From assembly GCF_030811715.1 (NCBI RefSeq), contig NZ_JAUSRH010000004.1:1-64000 (forward strand): a DNA stretch of 64,000 bases, written 5' to 3'. This DNA is from Sinomonas atrocyanea. Its GTDB lineage: Bacteria; Actinomycetota; Actinomycetes; Actinomycetales; Micrococcaceae. Under the pieces are notes generated by a model, which saw nothing but the letters and a program-made list of their open reading frames with translations, was not told where the DNA came from and did not search any database. Made by a program: the position numbers and the translations under genes. This document shows positions 8,700 to 16,923 of this stretch, piece by piece; position 1 is the first letter of the stretch, and every line of letters starts with the position of its first letter.

Positions 8700-9611
8700 C
8701 TAGGCCGGCAGAACCGCCTGGGCGGCCTCCTCGAGCGCGCGGCGGACGGCCAGCATCACCGGGTTCTGTGCCGCCGCCGAGCGCATGGCGGTGAAGACCG
8801 TCCGGTGCGGGGCGCCGGCGAGCGTCACGAGCCGTGCCGCCGGGGCCCGTCCCACCCAGACCAGATCCGGCAGCAGGGCCACGGCATTGCCCGATTCGAC
8901 GAGCCGGACGTGCGCCTGCAGGTCCGCGGTCTCGTAGCGGACGTCCGGCTCGAAGCCGGCGGCCCGGCAGCTCTGCTCGGCCCAGTGCCGGGAGGCCGCC
9001 CCTCGCGGCTCCATGACCCACGGCAGGCCCGCGACCTCGGAGAGCGCGCCGGCACCGTCGAACGCGGCGCCGGAGCCCGCGGGCGGGAGGGCGAGCCGGA
9101 TCGCATCCTGCGTCAGGCGCTGCCGGTCCAGCCCGGGGTAGTGGGGAGCCGCGTGGTGGGGGTACTGCTCGGCCACGACGATGTCGAAGCTGCGCGCCCA
9201 GGTCTCGCGCAGCGCCGTCTCGGGCTCGTGCTGGACCATCTCCACGCGCAGCAGCGGGTGCCGCTCCCCCAGGGCGCGCAGCGCCGCCGGCAGAAGAGCG
9301 AGGGCCGCAGTCTGGAAGACCGCGAGCCGCACGGTGCCCTGCACCTCGCTCGCACTGGCCGCGAGGGCCGCCTCGGTGCGCTCGAGCTCGGCCAGAAGGG
9401 TCTCGGTGTGCGCCACGAGGACCTCGGCCTCCGGAGTGAGCACGACGCCGCGGCCGGACTTGCGCGTGAGCGGCACCCCCGCCTCCCCCTCGAGCAGGGC
9501 CAGCTGCTGCGACACCGATGAGGGGCTATAGGCGAGGGCCTCCGCGACGCCCGCGAGCGTCCCGCGGATGCTCAGCTCACGGAGCAGTCTGAGGCGGCGG
9601 ATCTCAAGCAC
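8700..9611 (-). CDS. LysR-family transcriptional regulator
   Basis: The 303-residue protein has an N-terminal winged helix-turn-helix (residues 1-60, LREL...GTLAGVAEALAYSPSSVSQQLALLE) and a C-terminal effector-binding domain. The start is GTG at 9611 with AAAGGAGG upstream. It is divergent from putA with 90 bases between the start codons. A near-palindrome at 9633-9661 sits in that gap, so it most likely controls putA and itself, with proline or a derivative as effector. That assignment rests only on position. It could instead control some other target. Confidence 0.88.
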   Translation of the reverse strand: MLEIRRLRLLRELSIRGTLAGVAEALAYSPSSVSQQLALLEGEAGVPLTRKSGRGVVLTPEAEVLVAHTETLLAELERTEAALAASASEVQGTVRLAVFQTAALALLPAALRALGERHPLLRVEMVQHEPETALRETWARSFDIVVAEQYPHHAAPHYPGLDRQRLTQDAIRLALPPAGSGAAFDGAGALSEVAGLPWVMEPRGAASRHWAEQSCRAAGFEPDVRYETADLQAHVRLVESGNAVALLPDLVWVGRAPAARLVTLAGAPHRTVFTAMRSAAAQNPVMLAVRRALEEAAQAVLPA

Positions 9612-9632
9612 GGGGCCTCCTTTCTTCCGTCG

Positions 9633-9661
9633 GATTTCCTCACCGGTACCGGTCAGAAATC
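9633..9661. promoter_or_regulatory. Operator-like palindrome between lysR and putA
   Basis: A perfect ACCGGTACCGGT core at 9642-9653 is flanked by GATTTC on the left and GAAATC on the right, giving a 29-base near-palindrome with one base of asymmetry. Its position between the divergent lysR and putA genes suits a LysR binding site. Confidence 0.55.
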
Positions 9662-9701
9662 ATCACTTCTCCTTTCGTATTGTGCGTCACATACTGGCTC
9701 C

Positions 9702-12700
9702 ATGACCACGCACATCCACGCCCGGAGCTCCGCGGGCAGCGCCCCCGCCCCCTCCGCTCCGGCTCCGGCCGCGCGGGCACTGGCCGCGCCGCACCCCATC
9801 CGTCCCCAGGACCTCGCCGACGACGCCGTCGCGCAGGTCCGCAGGTGGCTCGACGCCGCCGCCGCGCTGCCCGTCGATGCGGCCGCGGCGCAGCTGGCGG
9901 GCGTGCTCCAGGACCCGGACGGCCTGTCCTTCACCGTGGGATTCGTCGACGGCGTGGTGCGCCCGGAGGACCTCGGTGTCGCGGCGCGCAACCTCAGGGC
10001 GCTCTCGGCCAAGGCCCCCGCCTTCCTGCCGTGGCCGCTGCGCGCCGCGCTCGCCGCGGGCGGAGCGCTGGCGCCTGCCGCCCCCGGCGTGGTGGTGCCC
10101 GTGGCCCGCCGCGTCCTCCGCGAGATGGTGGGCCACCTGATCGTGGATGCCTCGGACGCCCGCCTGGGCCCCGCGATCGCCAAGATCCGGAAGCCGGGCA
10201 TCCGGCTGAACATGAACCTGCTGGGCGAGGCGATCCTCGGCCGGGGCGAGGCGTCGCGGCGGCTCGAGGGCACCCGGCGGCTGCTGGCCCGCGACGACGT
10301 CGACTACGCCTCGATCAAGGTCTCCTCGACCGTGGCGCCGCACAACCACTGGGCGTTCGAGGAGGCCGTGGCCCACATCGTCGAGTCGCTCACCCCGCTC
10401 TACCGCCTGGCCGCCTCGGCCCCCACCCGCAAGTTCATCAACCTGGACATGGAGGAGTACAAGGACCTCGACCTGACGATCGCAGTCTTCACGCGGCTGC
10501 TCGAGCGCGAGGAGTTCCGAGGCCTCGAGGCCGGGATCGTGCTGCAGGCGTACCTGCCGGACGCGCTCGGGGCGATGGTCCACCTCCAGGAGTGGGCCGC
10601 GCAGCGCGTGGCCGGCGGCGGCGCGCCGATCAAGGTCCGCGTGGTCAAGGGCGCCAACCTGCCCATGGAGCACGTGGATGCGGAGATCCATGGCTGGCCG
10701 GCCGCGACGTGGGGCTCCAAGCGGGAGACCGACACCTCGTACAAGGCGATCCTCGACTACGCGCTCACGCCCGAGCACCTGGCCAACGTGCGGGTGGGCG
10801 TCGCCGGGCACAACCTGTTCGACGTCGCCCTCGCGTGGCTGCTCGCGAAGGCCCGCGGTGTGGACACGGGGGTGAGCGCAGGCTCCGGGCTGATCGAGTT
10901 CGAGATGCTCCTCGGCATGGCGTCGGCGCAGGCGCAGGCCGTGCTGGCCGACGTGGGCCACCTGCTGCTGTATACGCCCGTGGTGCACCCGGACGAGTTC
11001 GACGTCGCGATCGCCTACCTGATCCGCCGCCTCGAGGAGGGCGCGAGCCAGGAGAACTTCATGTCCGCGGTCTTCGAGCTGGGCTCGGACGATCCCCGCG
11101 GCGCCGCCCTCTTCGAGCGGGAGAAGGAGCGCTTCCTCGCCTCCCTCGAGGCCCTCGGCTCCGCCCCGTTCACAGGACCCGACGGCCAGCCGGCCCTTCC
11201 CGCCCCGAACCGGACCCAGGACCGCAGCCGCGACCTCCCCGCCCCGTCCGGGAGTCACCTGCTCGGGGTCACCTCGGGCGACTCCCAGGGCGTGACTCAC
11301 AGATGGAGGGCCGGGGCGGGCTTCGCCAACACCCCGGACACCGACCCCGACCTCCCCGCCAACCGGCAGTGGGGACGCGATATCATCGCCCGCGCCGAAT
11401 ATAGCCGTATCGGCATGGACGCGATCGAAGAGGCGACGATCGGCACCGAAGGCGAGCTCGACGACGTCGTCCGTGCGGCAGCCTCGGCCGGCGAGGCGTG
11501 GGGGGCGCTCACCGGCGTCCAGCGCGCCGCCGTCCTTGACGAGATGGGCCGCTCGCTCGAGCGGCACCGCGCGGACCTTCTCGAGGCCATGGCCTCCGAG
11601 ACGGGCAAGACGCTCGACCAGGGCGACCCCGAGGTCTCCGAGGCCGTCGACTTCGCCCACTACTACGCGACGCTCGCCCGCGAGCTCGACGCCGTCGAGG
11701 GCGCCCGGTTCGTGCCCAGCCGCCTCACCGTCGTGACGCCGCCCTGGAACTTCCCGGTGGCGATCCCCGCGGGATCCACGCTCGCCGCGCTCGCCGCCGG
11801 CTCCGGCGTCGTCATCAAGCCGGCCCAGCAGGCCCGCCGCAGCGGCGCGGTGATGGTCACGGCGCTGTGGGAAGCGCTCGAGGCGACCCGAGCGCAGACC
11901 GGGGTCGGGCCCGAGGTGCTCCGACTCGTGCAGCTGCCGGAGCGCGGACTCGGCCAACGGCTCATCGCGCACCCCGACGTGGACCGGGTGATCCTCACGG
12001 GCGGCTACGAGACGGCGCAGCTGTTCCGCTCCTTCCGGCCGGACCTGCCGCTGCTCGCCGAGACCAGCGGGAAGAACGCCGTCATCGTCACTCCGAGCGC
12101 GGACCTCGACCTCGCCGCGAAGGACGTGGCCTACTCCGCGTTCGGGCACGCCGGGCAGAAGTGCTCGGCCGCCTCGCTCGTGGTCCTCGTGGGCTCGGTC
12201 GCCCGGTCCCAGCGGTTCCGCAACCAGCTCGTCGACGCGGTCGAGTCGCTCCACGTCGGCTACCCGTGGGACCCGCGCAGCCAGATGGGGCCCGTCATCG
12301 AGCCCCCGGGCGAGAAGCTGCGCCGCGGCCTCACCGAGCTCGGCCCGGGCGAGCACTGGGTGCTCGAACCGCGCCAGCTCGACGACTCCGGCAAGCTCTG
12401 GAGCCCCGGGGTGCGTGCGGGCGTCCGGCCCGGGAGCGAGTACCACCTGACCGAGTACTTCGGCCCGGTCCTCGGCGTCATGACCGCCCGGACGCTCGAG
12501 GAGGCCGTTGAGCTCGTCAACCGGGTCGACTACGGCCTGACCTCCGGGCTCCACTCCCTCGACGCCGCCGAGATCGAGTACTGGGCCGAGCACATCGCCG
12601 CCGGCAACCTGTACGTCAACCGCGGCATCACGGGCGCGATCGTCCAGCGGCAGCCCTTCGGCGGCTGGAAGAAGTCCGCCGTCGGCGCCGGGGCTAAGGC

Positions 12701-13397
12701 GGGCGGACCCAACTACCTCGTGGGCCTCGGCTCCTGGACGGACGCACCCGTCGGGGCGGAACCGGCCACCGGGCGGAACCTCGGCCGGGCGGCCGCGGAC
12801 CTCCTCGCCTCCGCCCGTGAGGAGCTCCCCGCAGCCGACGCCGCGTGGCTGGCCGCCGCCCTCGGCTCGGACGCCGCCGCGTGGGCCGAGGAGTTCGGCA
12901 TCTCGAAGGACGTCTCAGCCCTGGCCTGCGAGCGCAACGTGTTCCGGTACCGCCCCGTCCCGGTGACCGTCCGGTTCGAGGCCCCGACCTCGGGACATGG
13001 CGTCGCCGAACTGCTGCGGATCGCCGCGGCCGGGCTCGTGGCGGGATCGGCCGTGACGGTGAGCACCGCCGTCGGCCTTCCCGGCTCCGCGGAAGGCGTG
13101 CTGCGGCGCCACGGTGTGACCGTGGCGGTCGAGGACTCCGCCGCCTGGCTGCGGCGCGCGGCAGCTCTCGGCGCGGGGCGCGTGCGGCTCATCGCCGGCA
13201 CGGACGACGACGGTGTTTCCTCCGCGCGGGCCCTCGCCGGCGCCGTGGACGGCACCCCGGATGTGGCCATGTATGCGCATCCGGTCGTGTCAGCTGGCCG
13301 CGTGGAGCTGCTCCCGTTCCTGCACGAGCAGGCTGTCTCCGTCACGGCGCACCGGTTCGGGAACCCGAACCCCGTGACGGCAACGGTGCGCCTCTGA
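9702..13397 (+). CDS. putA: Bifunctional proline dehydrogenase / glutamate-semialdehyde dehydrogenase
   Basis: The 1231-residue enzyme converts proline to glutamate in two steps. The N-terminal FAD-dependent proline dehydrogenase barrel covers about residues 80-480 (MNLLGEAILG, INLDMEEYKD, RVVKGANLPME). The NAD-dependent aldehyde dehydrogenase covers about 560-1030 (TPPWNFPVAIPAGS, ETSGKNAVIV, catalytic Cys in GHAGQKCSAAS, EYFGPVLGV). A C-terminal ALDH-like domain follows, as in long PutAs. No ribbon-helix-helix DNA-binding domain is present, so regulation must come from elsewhere, probably the divergent LysR. The linker between the two catalytic domains contains an in-frame set of short inverted repeats (11250-11298). 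Confidence 0.95.
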   Translation: MTTHIHARSSAGSAPAPSAPAPAARALAAPHPIRPQDLADDAVAQVRRWLDAAAALPVDAAAAQLAGVLQDPDGLSFTVGFVDGVVRPEDLGVAARNLRALSAKAPAFLPWPLRAALAAGGALAPAAPGVVVPVARRVLREMVGHLIVDASDARLGPAIAKIRKPGIRLNMNLLGEAILGRGEASRRLEGTRRLLARDDVDYASIKVSSTVAPHNHWAFEEAVAHIVESLTPLYRLAASAPTRKFINLDMEEYKDLDLTIAVFTRLLEREEFRGLEAGIVLQAYLPDALGAMVHLQEWAAQRVAGGGAPIKVRVVKGANLPMEHVDAEIHGWPAATWGSKRETDTSYKAILDYALTPEHLANVRVGVAGHNLFDVALAWLLAKARGVDTGVSAGSGLIEFEMLLGMASAQAQAVLADVGHLLLYTPVVHPDEFDVAIAYLIRRLEEGASQENFMSAVFELGSDDPRGAALFEREKERFLASLEALGSAPFTGPDGQPALPAPNRTQDRSRDLPAPSGSHLLGVTSGDSQGVTHRWRAGAGFANTPDTDPDLPANRQWGRDIIARAEYSRIGMDAIEEATIGTEGELDDVVRAAASAGEAWGALTGVQRAAVLDEMGRSLERHRADLLEAMASETGKTLDQGDPEVSEAVDFAHYYATLARELDAVEGARFVPSRLTVVTPPWNFPVAIPAGSTLAALAAGSGVVIKPAQQARRSGAVMVTALWEALEATRAQTGVGPEVLRLVQLPERGLGQRLIAHPDVDRVILTGGYETAQLFRSFRPDLPLLAETSGKNAVIVTPSADLDLAAKDVAYSAFGHAGQKCSAASLVVLVGSVARSQRFRNQLVDAVESLHVGYPWDPRSQMGPVIEPPGEKLRRGLTELGPGEHWVLEPRQLDDSGKLWSPGVRAGVRPGSEYHLTEYFGPVLGVMTARTLEEAVELVNRVDYGLTSGLHSLDAAEIEYWAEHIAAGNLYVNRGITGAIVQRQPFGGWKKSAVGAGAKAGGPNYLVGLGSWTDAPVGAEPATGRNLGRAAADLLASAREELPAADAAWLAAALGSDAAAWAEEFGISKDVSALACERNVFRYRPVPVTVRFEAPTSGHGVAELLRIAAAGLVAGSAVTVSTAVGLPGSAEGVLRRHGVTVAVEDSAAWLRRAAALGAGRVRLIAGTDDDGVSSARALAGAVDGTPDVAMYAHPVVSAGRVELLPFLHEQAVSVTAHRFGNPNPVTATVRL
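11250..11298. repeat. Nested inverted repeats inside the putA interdomain linker
   Basis: GAGTCAC at 11252-11258 pairs with GTGACTC at 11292-11298, and GGGAGTC at 11250-11256 pairs with GACTCCC at 11280-11286. The segment is in frame and encodes a Gly/Ser/Thr-rich stretch of the linker. It resembles a short mobile palindromic unit tolerated in a linker, but no second copy was recognised with certainty. Confidence 0.6.
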
Positions 13398-13537
13398 GGA
13401 AGCCCGCTGCGACGTCTACGACATGAAGTTTTCGGAAATAGTCATGTGAAGTAGTGACATGAACACGTCCTGTCACGAATCATGGACTTGCCATCTCACA
13501 TGCACCCGGGGAACGTCACCCGAACAGGAGAGACTTC

Positions 13538-14125
13538 ATGTCCAGATTCACGGCACTTGCCTCGCACAAGCTGGTGGTCGCCGCTGTCGCCGCGGGGGCC
13601 ATCAGCCTCGGCGGCGCCGCGGCCGCCGCCATCGCTGCCCCGGGAGTCCAGCCCGCGGCGGACCAGCCGACCGCAACCTCGACGGCCCAGCCGACCGAGA
13701 CGGACTCGCCCGAGCCGAGCGAGAGCGCCGAGCCCACCGAGACCGCCCAGCCGACGGAGTCCGCCGAGCCAACGGAGTCCGAGGCCCCGAAGCCGAGTGA
13801 GTCGGCCGAGCCCAGCGAATCGGCCGAGCCGACCGAGACCGAGTCGCCCGAGCCGAGCACGACGGCCTCCCCCAAGCCCAGCGAGGACGGGAGCGGCCCG
13901 AACGAGCACGCTTCGGAGGTGGGCAAGCAGGCCTACATCGCCGCCCACTCCAGGCCCACGGGCACCCCGGCGCCGCGATGGGTGTCGCAGTGGGTGCACC
14001 GGTACGTGCCGGGCTCGTCCCAGCACGAGTCGGAGCAGGACCAGCAGGGCGAGGACCAGCAGGGTTCCGGCGAGCACGGCCAGCAGGCCTCCGGCGACCA
14101 CGGCAGCTCGCACCGCGGCCGCTGA
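13538..14125 (+). CDS. Secreted Ser/Pro/Glu/Thr-rich low-complexity protein
   Basis: The 195-residue protein has a signal sequence or N-terminal membrane segment (residues 8-33, Ala/Val-rich, ending AAIAAPG). A long degenerate repeat of the type (S/T)-E-(S/P)-(A/S)-E-P follows over residues 45-115. The C-terminal tail is rich in Gln, His, Ser and Gly. No enzymatic domain is visible. Such disordered acidic stretches occur in exported wall-associated proteins. AGGAGAG precedes the ATG. The gene is flanked by putA and a strong terminator and seems to be transcribed alone. I do not recognise a family. Confidence 0.75.
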   Translation: MSRFTALASHKLVVAAVAAGAISLGGAAAAAIAAPGVQPAADQPTATSTAQPTETDSPEPSESAEPTETAQPTESAEPTESEAPKPSESAEPSESAEPTETESPEPSTTASPKPSEDGSGPNEHASEVGKQAYIAAHSRPTGTPAPRWVSQWVHRYVPGSSQHESEQDQQGEDQQGSGEHGQQASGDHGSSHRGR

Positions 14126-14151
14126 TCAGCCCTGACAGCCGCAGCGCCACC

Positions 14152-14185
14152 CGCTGGGGGCCGAGGACTTCCTCGGCCCCCAGCG
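14152..14185 (+). terminator. Strong hairpin terminator
   Basis: A perfect 15-bp stem (14152-14166 with 14171-14185) with a 4-base loop follows the secreted-protein gene and precedes the Nudix promoter. Confidence 0.85.
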
Positions 14186-14193
14186 GCGTCTCG

Positions 14194-14199
14194 TAGGCT
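14194..14199 (+). promoter_or_regulatory. -10 box upstream of the MELPCR leader
   Basis: TAGGCT lies at -12 to -7 from the ATG at 14206, predicting a leaderless message that begins with the six-codon leader ORF. Confidence 0.6.
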
Positions 14200-14205
14200 G
14201 GGCCC

Positions 14206-14226
14206 ATGGAGCTTCCATGCCGATGA
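14206..14226 (+). CDS. Six-residue leaderless leader ORF (MELPCR) coupled to the Nudix gene
   Basis: ATG at 14206 has a perfectly spaced -10 box and opens a six-codon ORF whose TGA overlaps the ATG of the Nudix gene (ATGA at 14223-14226). This is a translational-coupling layout. GGAG inside the leader (14208-14211) could also serve as ribosome-binding site for the Nudix start. The peptide itself probably has no function beyond coupling, although attenuation cannot be excluded. Confidence 0.45.
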   Translation: MELPCR

Positions 14227-14687
14227 AGAGCGCGGGCATCCTGCTGTACCGCCGCCCGGCAGGGTCCCCGGACGGGCTCGAGGTCTGGATCGCGCACATG
14301 GGCGGCCCGTTCTGGGCCCGCAAGGACCAGCACGGCTGGTCGCTGCCCAAGGGGCTCTGCGAGGGAGACGAGGATCCGCTCACCGCGGCGCAGCGCGAGT
14401 TCGCGGAGGAGATGGGCAGCCCGCCGCCCGCGGGGGACTACGTGCACCTCGGTGAGTTCCGGCAGCCCTCCGGCAAGGTGATCACGGCGTTCGCGGCAGA
14501 GGCGGAGTTCGAGCCCGAGCAGGTGGTCAGCAACATGTTCGAGCTCGAGTGGCCCAAGGGCTCGGGCCGCGTCCAGGAGTACCCAGAGGTGGACCGCGCC
14601 GAGTGGGTCAGCGAGCCCACGGCCCGGCTCAAGCTCGTCAAGGGCCAGATCCCCATCCTCGACGCGCTCCTCGCCCGGCTCGGCTGA
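14223..14687 (+). CDS. Nudix hydrolase
   Basis: The 154-residue protein contains an intact Nudix box near residues 46-69. It begins GLCEGDE and ends REFAEEMG, matching G-x5-E-x7-REUxEExGU, the magnesium and diphosphate site. The protein should hydrolyse a nucleoside diphosphate linked to another moiety. The substrate is not clear, and the sequence resembles the ADP-ribose/diadenosine-type subgroup in size. An in-frame ATG two codons earlier (14217) is possible. I prefer 14223 because it is coupled by ATGA to the leader ORF at 14206. It is followed by a convergent hydrolase gene. Confidence 0.9.
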   Translation: MKSAGILLYRRPAGSPDGLEVWIAHMGGPFWARKDQHGWSLPKGLCEGDEDPLTAAQREFAEEMGSPPPAGDYVHLGEFRQPSGKVITAFAAEAEFEPEQVVSNMFELEWPKGSGRVQEYPEVDRAEWVSEPTARLKLVKGQIPILDALLARLG

Positions 14688-14718
14688 GGCGCGGCGCGGC
14701 CGGGGGCTCCCCAGCATG

Positions 14719-15516
14719 TCAGGGCGCGTCGAGGAATCCGAGGACATCGCTGGCGAAGCTGGGCACGAGCGGGATGCCGACGTGGCCGCGGCCGTAGTAG
14801 ATGATCAGACGGCCCCGGGGCAGCCCGCGTGCGGTCTCGCGGAACACCGCGGCGCCGTAGGGGGCGTCCTCGTCACCGCCGACCACGAGGGTCGGCACGG
14901 CGATGGCCGCGAGCCGCGAGGTGATGTCGAACCGGTCCTCCGCGCGGAGCACCGCCATGACGTCCGCGGTGGAGCCGCGGTACATGAGCGGGCCCATGAC
15001 CCACCCGGCCCAGCTCTCGAGGCTGCGCGCGGAGGGCCGGAGGCCGCCGAGCCGGACGATCTCCACCCCTGCGCCGCGGAGGTCGCCGGCTTCGAGCCGG
15101 CGCAGGAGGGCCCGCTGCCCGGCCTTGCCCGCCGGCCCCAGCCGGCAGCCGCCGGCCACGAGGACGAGGCGGCGGACGAGCTCCGGCCGGTCGTGCGCAA
15201 GCTGGAGGGCCACGGCCGCTCCGGTGGAGATCCCGAGGACGTCCACGGGTCCCCCGAACCGCGGCAGCCGCTCCGCGTAGTCGGCTGCGATGTCCGCCAT
15301 GGTCGTCGCCGGCGTGAGGCCCGGGCGCCGGTTCACCCACCAGACCTCGCGGCGCCGCGCCAGGGGACCCAGCGGTTGGGATTCGGCGATGAAGGCAGGC
15401 CCGCGCGGCACCTCGTGCCGAGGGGTCAGCCCCGGGATCACCAGAAGCGGCGGCCCGGACCCGAGCCTGAACGAGGGCAGCCCCTCGAAGGGGTTCGCGT
15501 GGCCGGTCTGCTCCAT
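14719..15516 (-). CDS. Alpha/beta-hydrolase
   Basis: The 265-residue enzyme has the alpha/beta-hydrolase fold. The nucleophile Ser lies in GISTGA, the acid Asp probably in VGGDEDAPYG, and the His in GRGHVG near the C-terminus. An oxyanion-type LVIPGLTPRH segment is near residue 27. The order and spacing are those of esterases and related hydrolases. There is no signal peptide, so it acts in the cytoplasm. It is transcribed towards the Nudix gene and away from the next cluster, apparently alone. The natural substrate is unknown. Confidence 0.85.
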   Translation of the reverse strand: MEQTGHANPFEGLPSFRLGSGPPLLVIPGLTPRHEVPRGPAFIAESQPLGPLARRREVWWVNRRPGLTPATTMADIAADYAERLPRFGGPVDVLGISTGAAVALQLAHDRPELVRRLVLVAGGCRLGPAGKAGQRALLRRLEAGDLRGAGVEIVRLGGLRPSARSLESWAGWVMGPLMYRGSTADVMAVLRAEDRFDITSRLAAIAVPTLVVGGDEDAPYGAAVFRETARGLPRGRLIIYYGRGHVGIPLVPSFASDVLGFLDAP

Positions 15517-15674
15517 GGCGCGCCCCTACTGCCCGGCCCCGGCGCGGACGGCCCCGCGGCACACACCCGCGGTGCCCGCCGCGCAGGCCGGGCCGTGGCC
15601 GTTCGCCGCCGCAGAGCGTTCCATCCTGCTCAGGCTAGCCCGTGGACGCGGAGTGCTGGCAGGGCCGCGTCCGG

Positions 15675-16436
15675 TCAGCGGCCGCGGCGCTTCCCCGCGC
15701 CGGGCCGTCCGCCTCCCGCGGAGGGGCCCCGCTTGCCCCCTGCTCGGCCGCGGCCGCCCCCGGCGCGCGCGGCCTTGGCCGCCCGGCTCGCCTCATTGCG
15801 GGCCCTGGCCTCCTTGGACTGGGACGCGGCCCGGTCCTCTCGGCGCTTCTTCGCGGCCTCGGCCTGGTCCCGCTGCACGGACGCCTGCCGCGAGCTGTTC
15901 GCGCCGCGGCCCCGGACCACGCCGATGAACTCCTGGATGTGCTCGGACTCGTCCTCGCGCCGCCAGGCCACCCCCACCGCGTACGGGTCCACCCCGGTCA
16001 CCGGCCGGTAGCGCAGCTCCTTGCGGTTGAAGTGCCGCACCACGGACATGGGCATGATCGCGAGCCCCGCACCGCCCTCGACGAGGTCGAGGCGTTCGGA
16101 GGGGCCGCCGTCGTACTCGAAGAGCTCATCCTCGACCTCGGCGAGCGGGATCTCCTCGAAGGCCTGGATCTCGTGGCCCTTCGGCGCCACCACCACGGGG
16201 AGCTCCTCGTAGAGCGGGATGACGTGGAGCTGCTCGCGGTCCCTGTCCACCGGGAGCCGGACGAACGCCACGTCCGCCCGGCCGTCGCGGAGCACGGCGA
16301 GCTGGTCGACGTCGTCGACCATCTGGGAGGCGAGCGGGACGTCCGGGAAGCGCTCCTCCCACCGGTGGAACCACTTGCCCGGCGCGACCCCCGCGACGAA
16401 GGCAACCTTCAGGGGCTGGGCACTCTCCGACTGCAT
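15675..16436 (-). CDS. LysR-type substrate-binding domain protein without HTH, with basic tail
   Basis: The 253-residue protein starts directly in a LysR-type effector-binding domain (residues 8-170, LKVAFVAGVAPGKW to AVGVAWRRED). It lacks the ~60-residue N-terminal winged helix that LysR regulators need to bind DNA. From about residue 180 it becomes a Lys/Arg/Ala/Gly-rich tail that could contact nucleic acid or a partner. Its ATG is 22 bases from the divergent DUF5997 gene, and both appear leaderless. The missing DNA-binding part and the tight pairing suggest that the two act together, but this is inference. A truncated regulator is less likely, since the start is clean and the promoter intact. 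Confidence 0.85.
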   Translation of the reverse strand: MQSESAQPLKVAFVAGVAPGKWFHRWEERFPDVPLASQMVDDVDQLAVLRDGRADVAFVRLPVDRDREQLHVIPLYEELPVVVAPKGHEIQAFEEIPLAEVEDELFEYDGGPSERLDLVEGGAGLAIMPMSVVRHFNRKELRYRPVTGVDPYAVGVAWRREDESEHIQEFIGVVRGRGANSSRQASVQRDQAEAAKKRREDRAASQSKEARARNEASRAAKAARAGGGRGRAGGKRGPSAGGGRPGAGKRRGR

Positions 16437-16442
16437 GCGTCA

Positions 16443-16452
16443 ACGGTAGCCT
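16443..16452. promoter_or_regulatory. Overlapping divergent -10 boxes for two leaderless genes
   Basis: On the + strand TAGCCT (16447-16452) is at -12 to -7 from the ATG at 16459. On the - strand TACCGT (16448-16443) is at -12 to -7 from the ATG at 16436. The boxes share two base pairs, so polymerase can serve only one gene at a time. Confidence 0.65.
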
Positions 16453-16458
16453 TGATCC

Positions 16459-16914
16459 ATGAGCTCGAACCCCCAGGGCAGCGCGTCCCAGTCCATGAAG
16501 CCTGCCACCGCAGCCAAGAAGCTCGGGATCTTCCTGCCCGCCGCGCCCGCGGAGTTCCAGGAGGGCACCGTCTCCCGCGAAGAGTTCGACCAGCTGCGCG
16601 AGAACCCGCCCGCGTGGCTCACCGAGCTGCGCGAGCACGGCCCGCACCCGCGTCCGATCGTGGCGCAGAAGCTCAACGTGACGATCTCGGGCCTCGCCCG
16701 CGGCGGCATCACCGAGCCCCTCACCACGGCGCAGATCACCGAACTGCTCAACAACCGGCCGCAGTGGCTCCAGGAGGAGCGGGCCAACATGGCCGCGGTG
16801 CGCGAGGAGGCGCGCCGCGTCAAGGCCGAGGCCGAGGAGAAGGCCGCGCGCGCGGCGTCCGGGGCGCACGGCGCGGCGGCGGAGCGCTCGCTGCGCGGCG
16901 GCCGCCACGGCTGA
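16459..16914 (+). CDS. DUF5997-family protein
   Basis: The 151-residue protein matches the actinobacterial DUF5997 family by its MKPATAAKKLGIFLPAAP opening and overall layout. Two similar segments can be seen: residues 37-58 (VSREEFDQLRENPPAWLTEL...) and 87-107 (LTTAQITELLNNRPQWLQEE...). Both show the pattern L-x2-x-x-N-x-P-x-WL-x-E. Between them lies KLNVTISGLARGGI, which could form a small helix-turn-helix. The C-terminus is a charged Ala/Glu/Arg coiled helix. The function is unknown. It is divergent from the HTH-less LysR-domain protein with only 22 bases between the start codons. Confidence 0.82.
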   Translation: MSSNPQGSASQSMKPATAAKKLGIFLPAAPAEFQEGTVSREEFDQLRENPPAWLTELREHGPHPRPIVAQKLNVTISGLARGGITEPLTTAQITELLNNRPQWLQEERANMAAVREEARRVKAEAEEKAARAASGAHGAAAERSLRGGRHG

Positions 16915-16923
16915 GGCGCCGCG

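Noticed and set aside
9687-12593. Very long open frame antisense to putA (968 codons)
   Set aside because: It is a composition shadow of putA: the product is Arg/Gly/His-rich with no domain, and putA is fully explained on the other strand.
13670-13890. Regular-looking repeats in the secreted protein as a possible CRISPR or tandem array
   Set aside because: They are degenerate codon-level repeats of Ser/Thr/Glu/Pro with no constant repeat unit or spacers.
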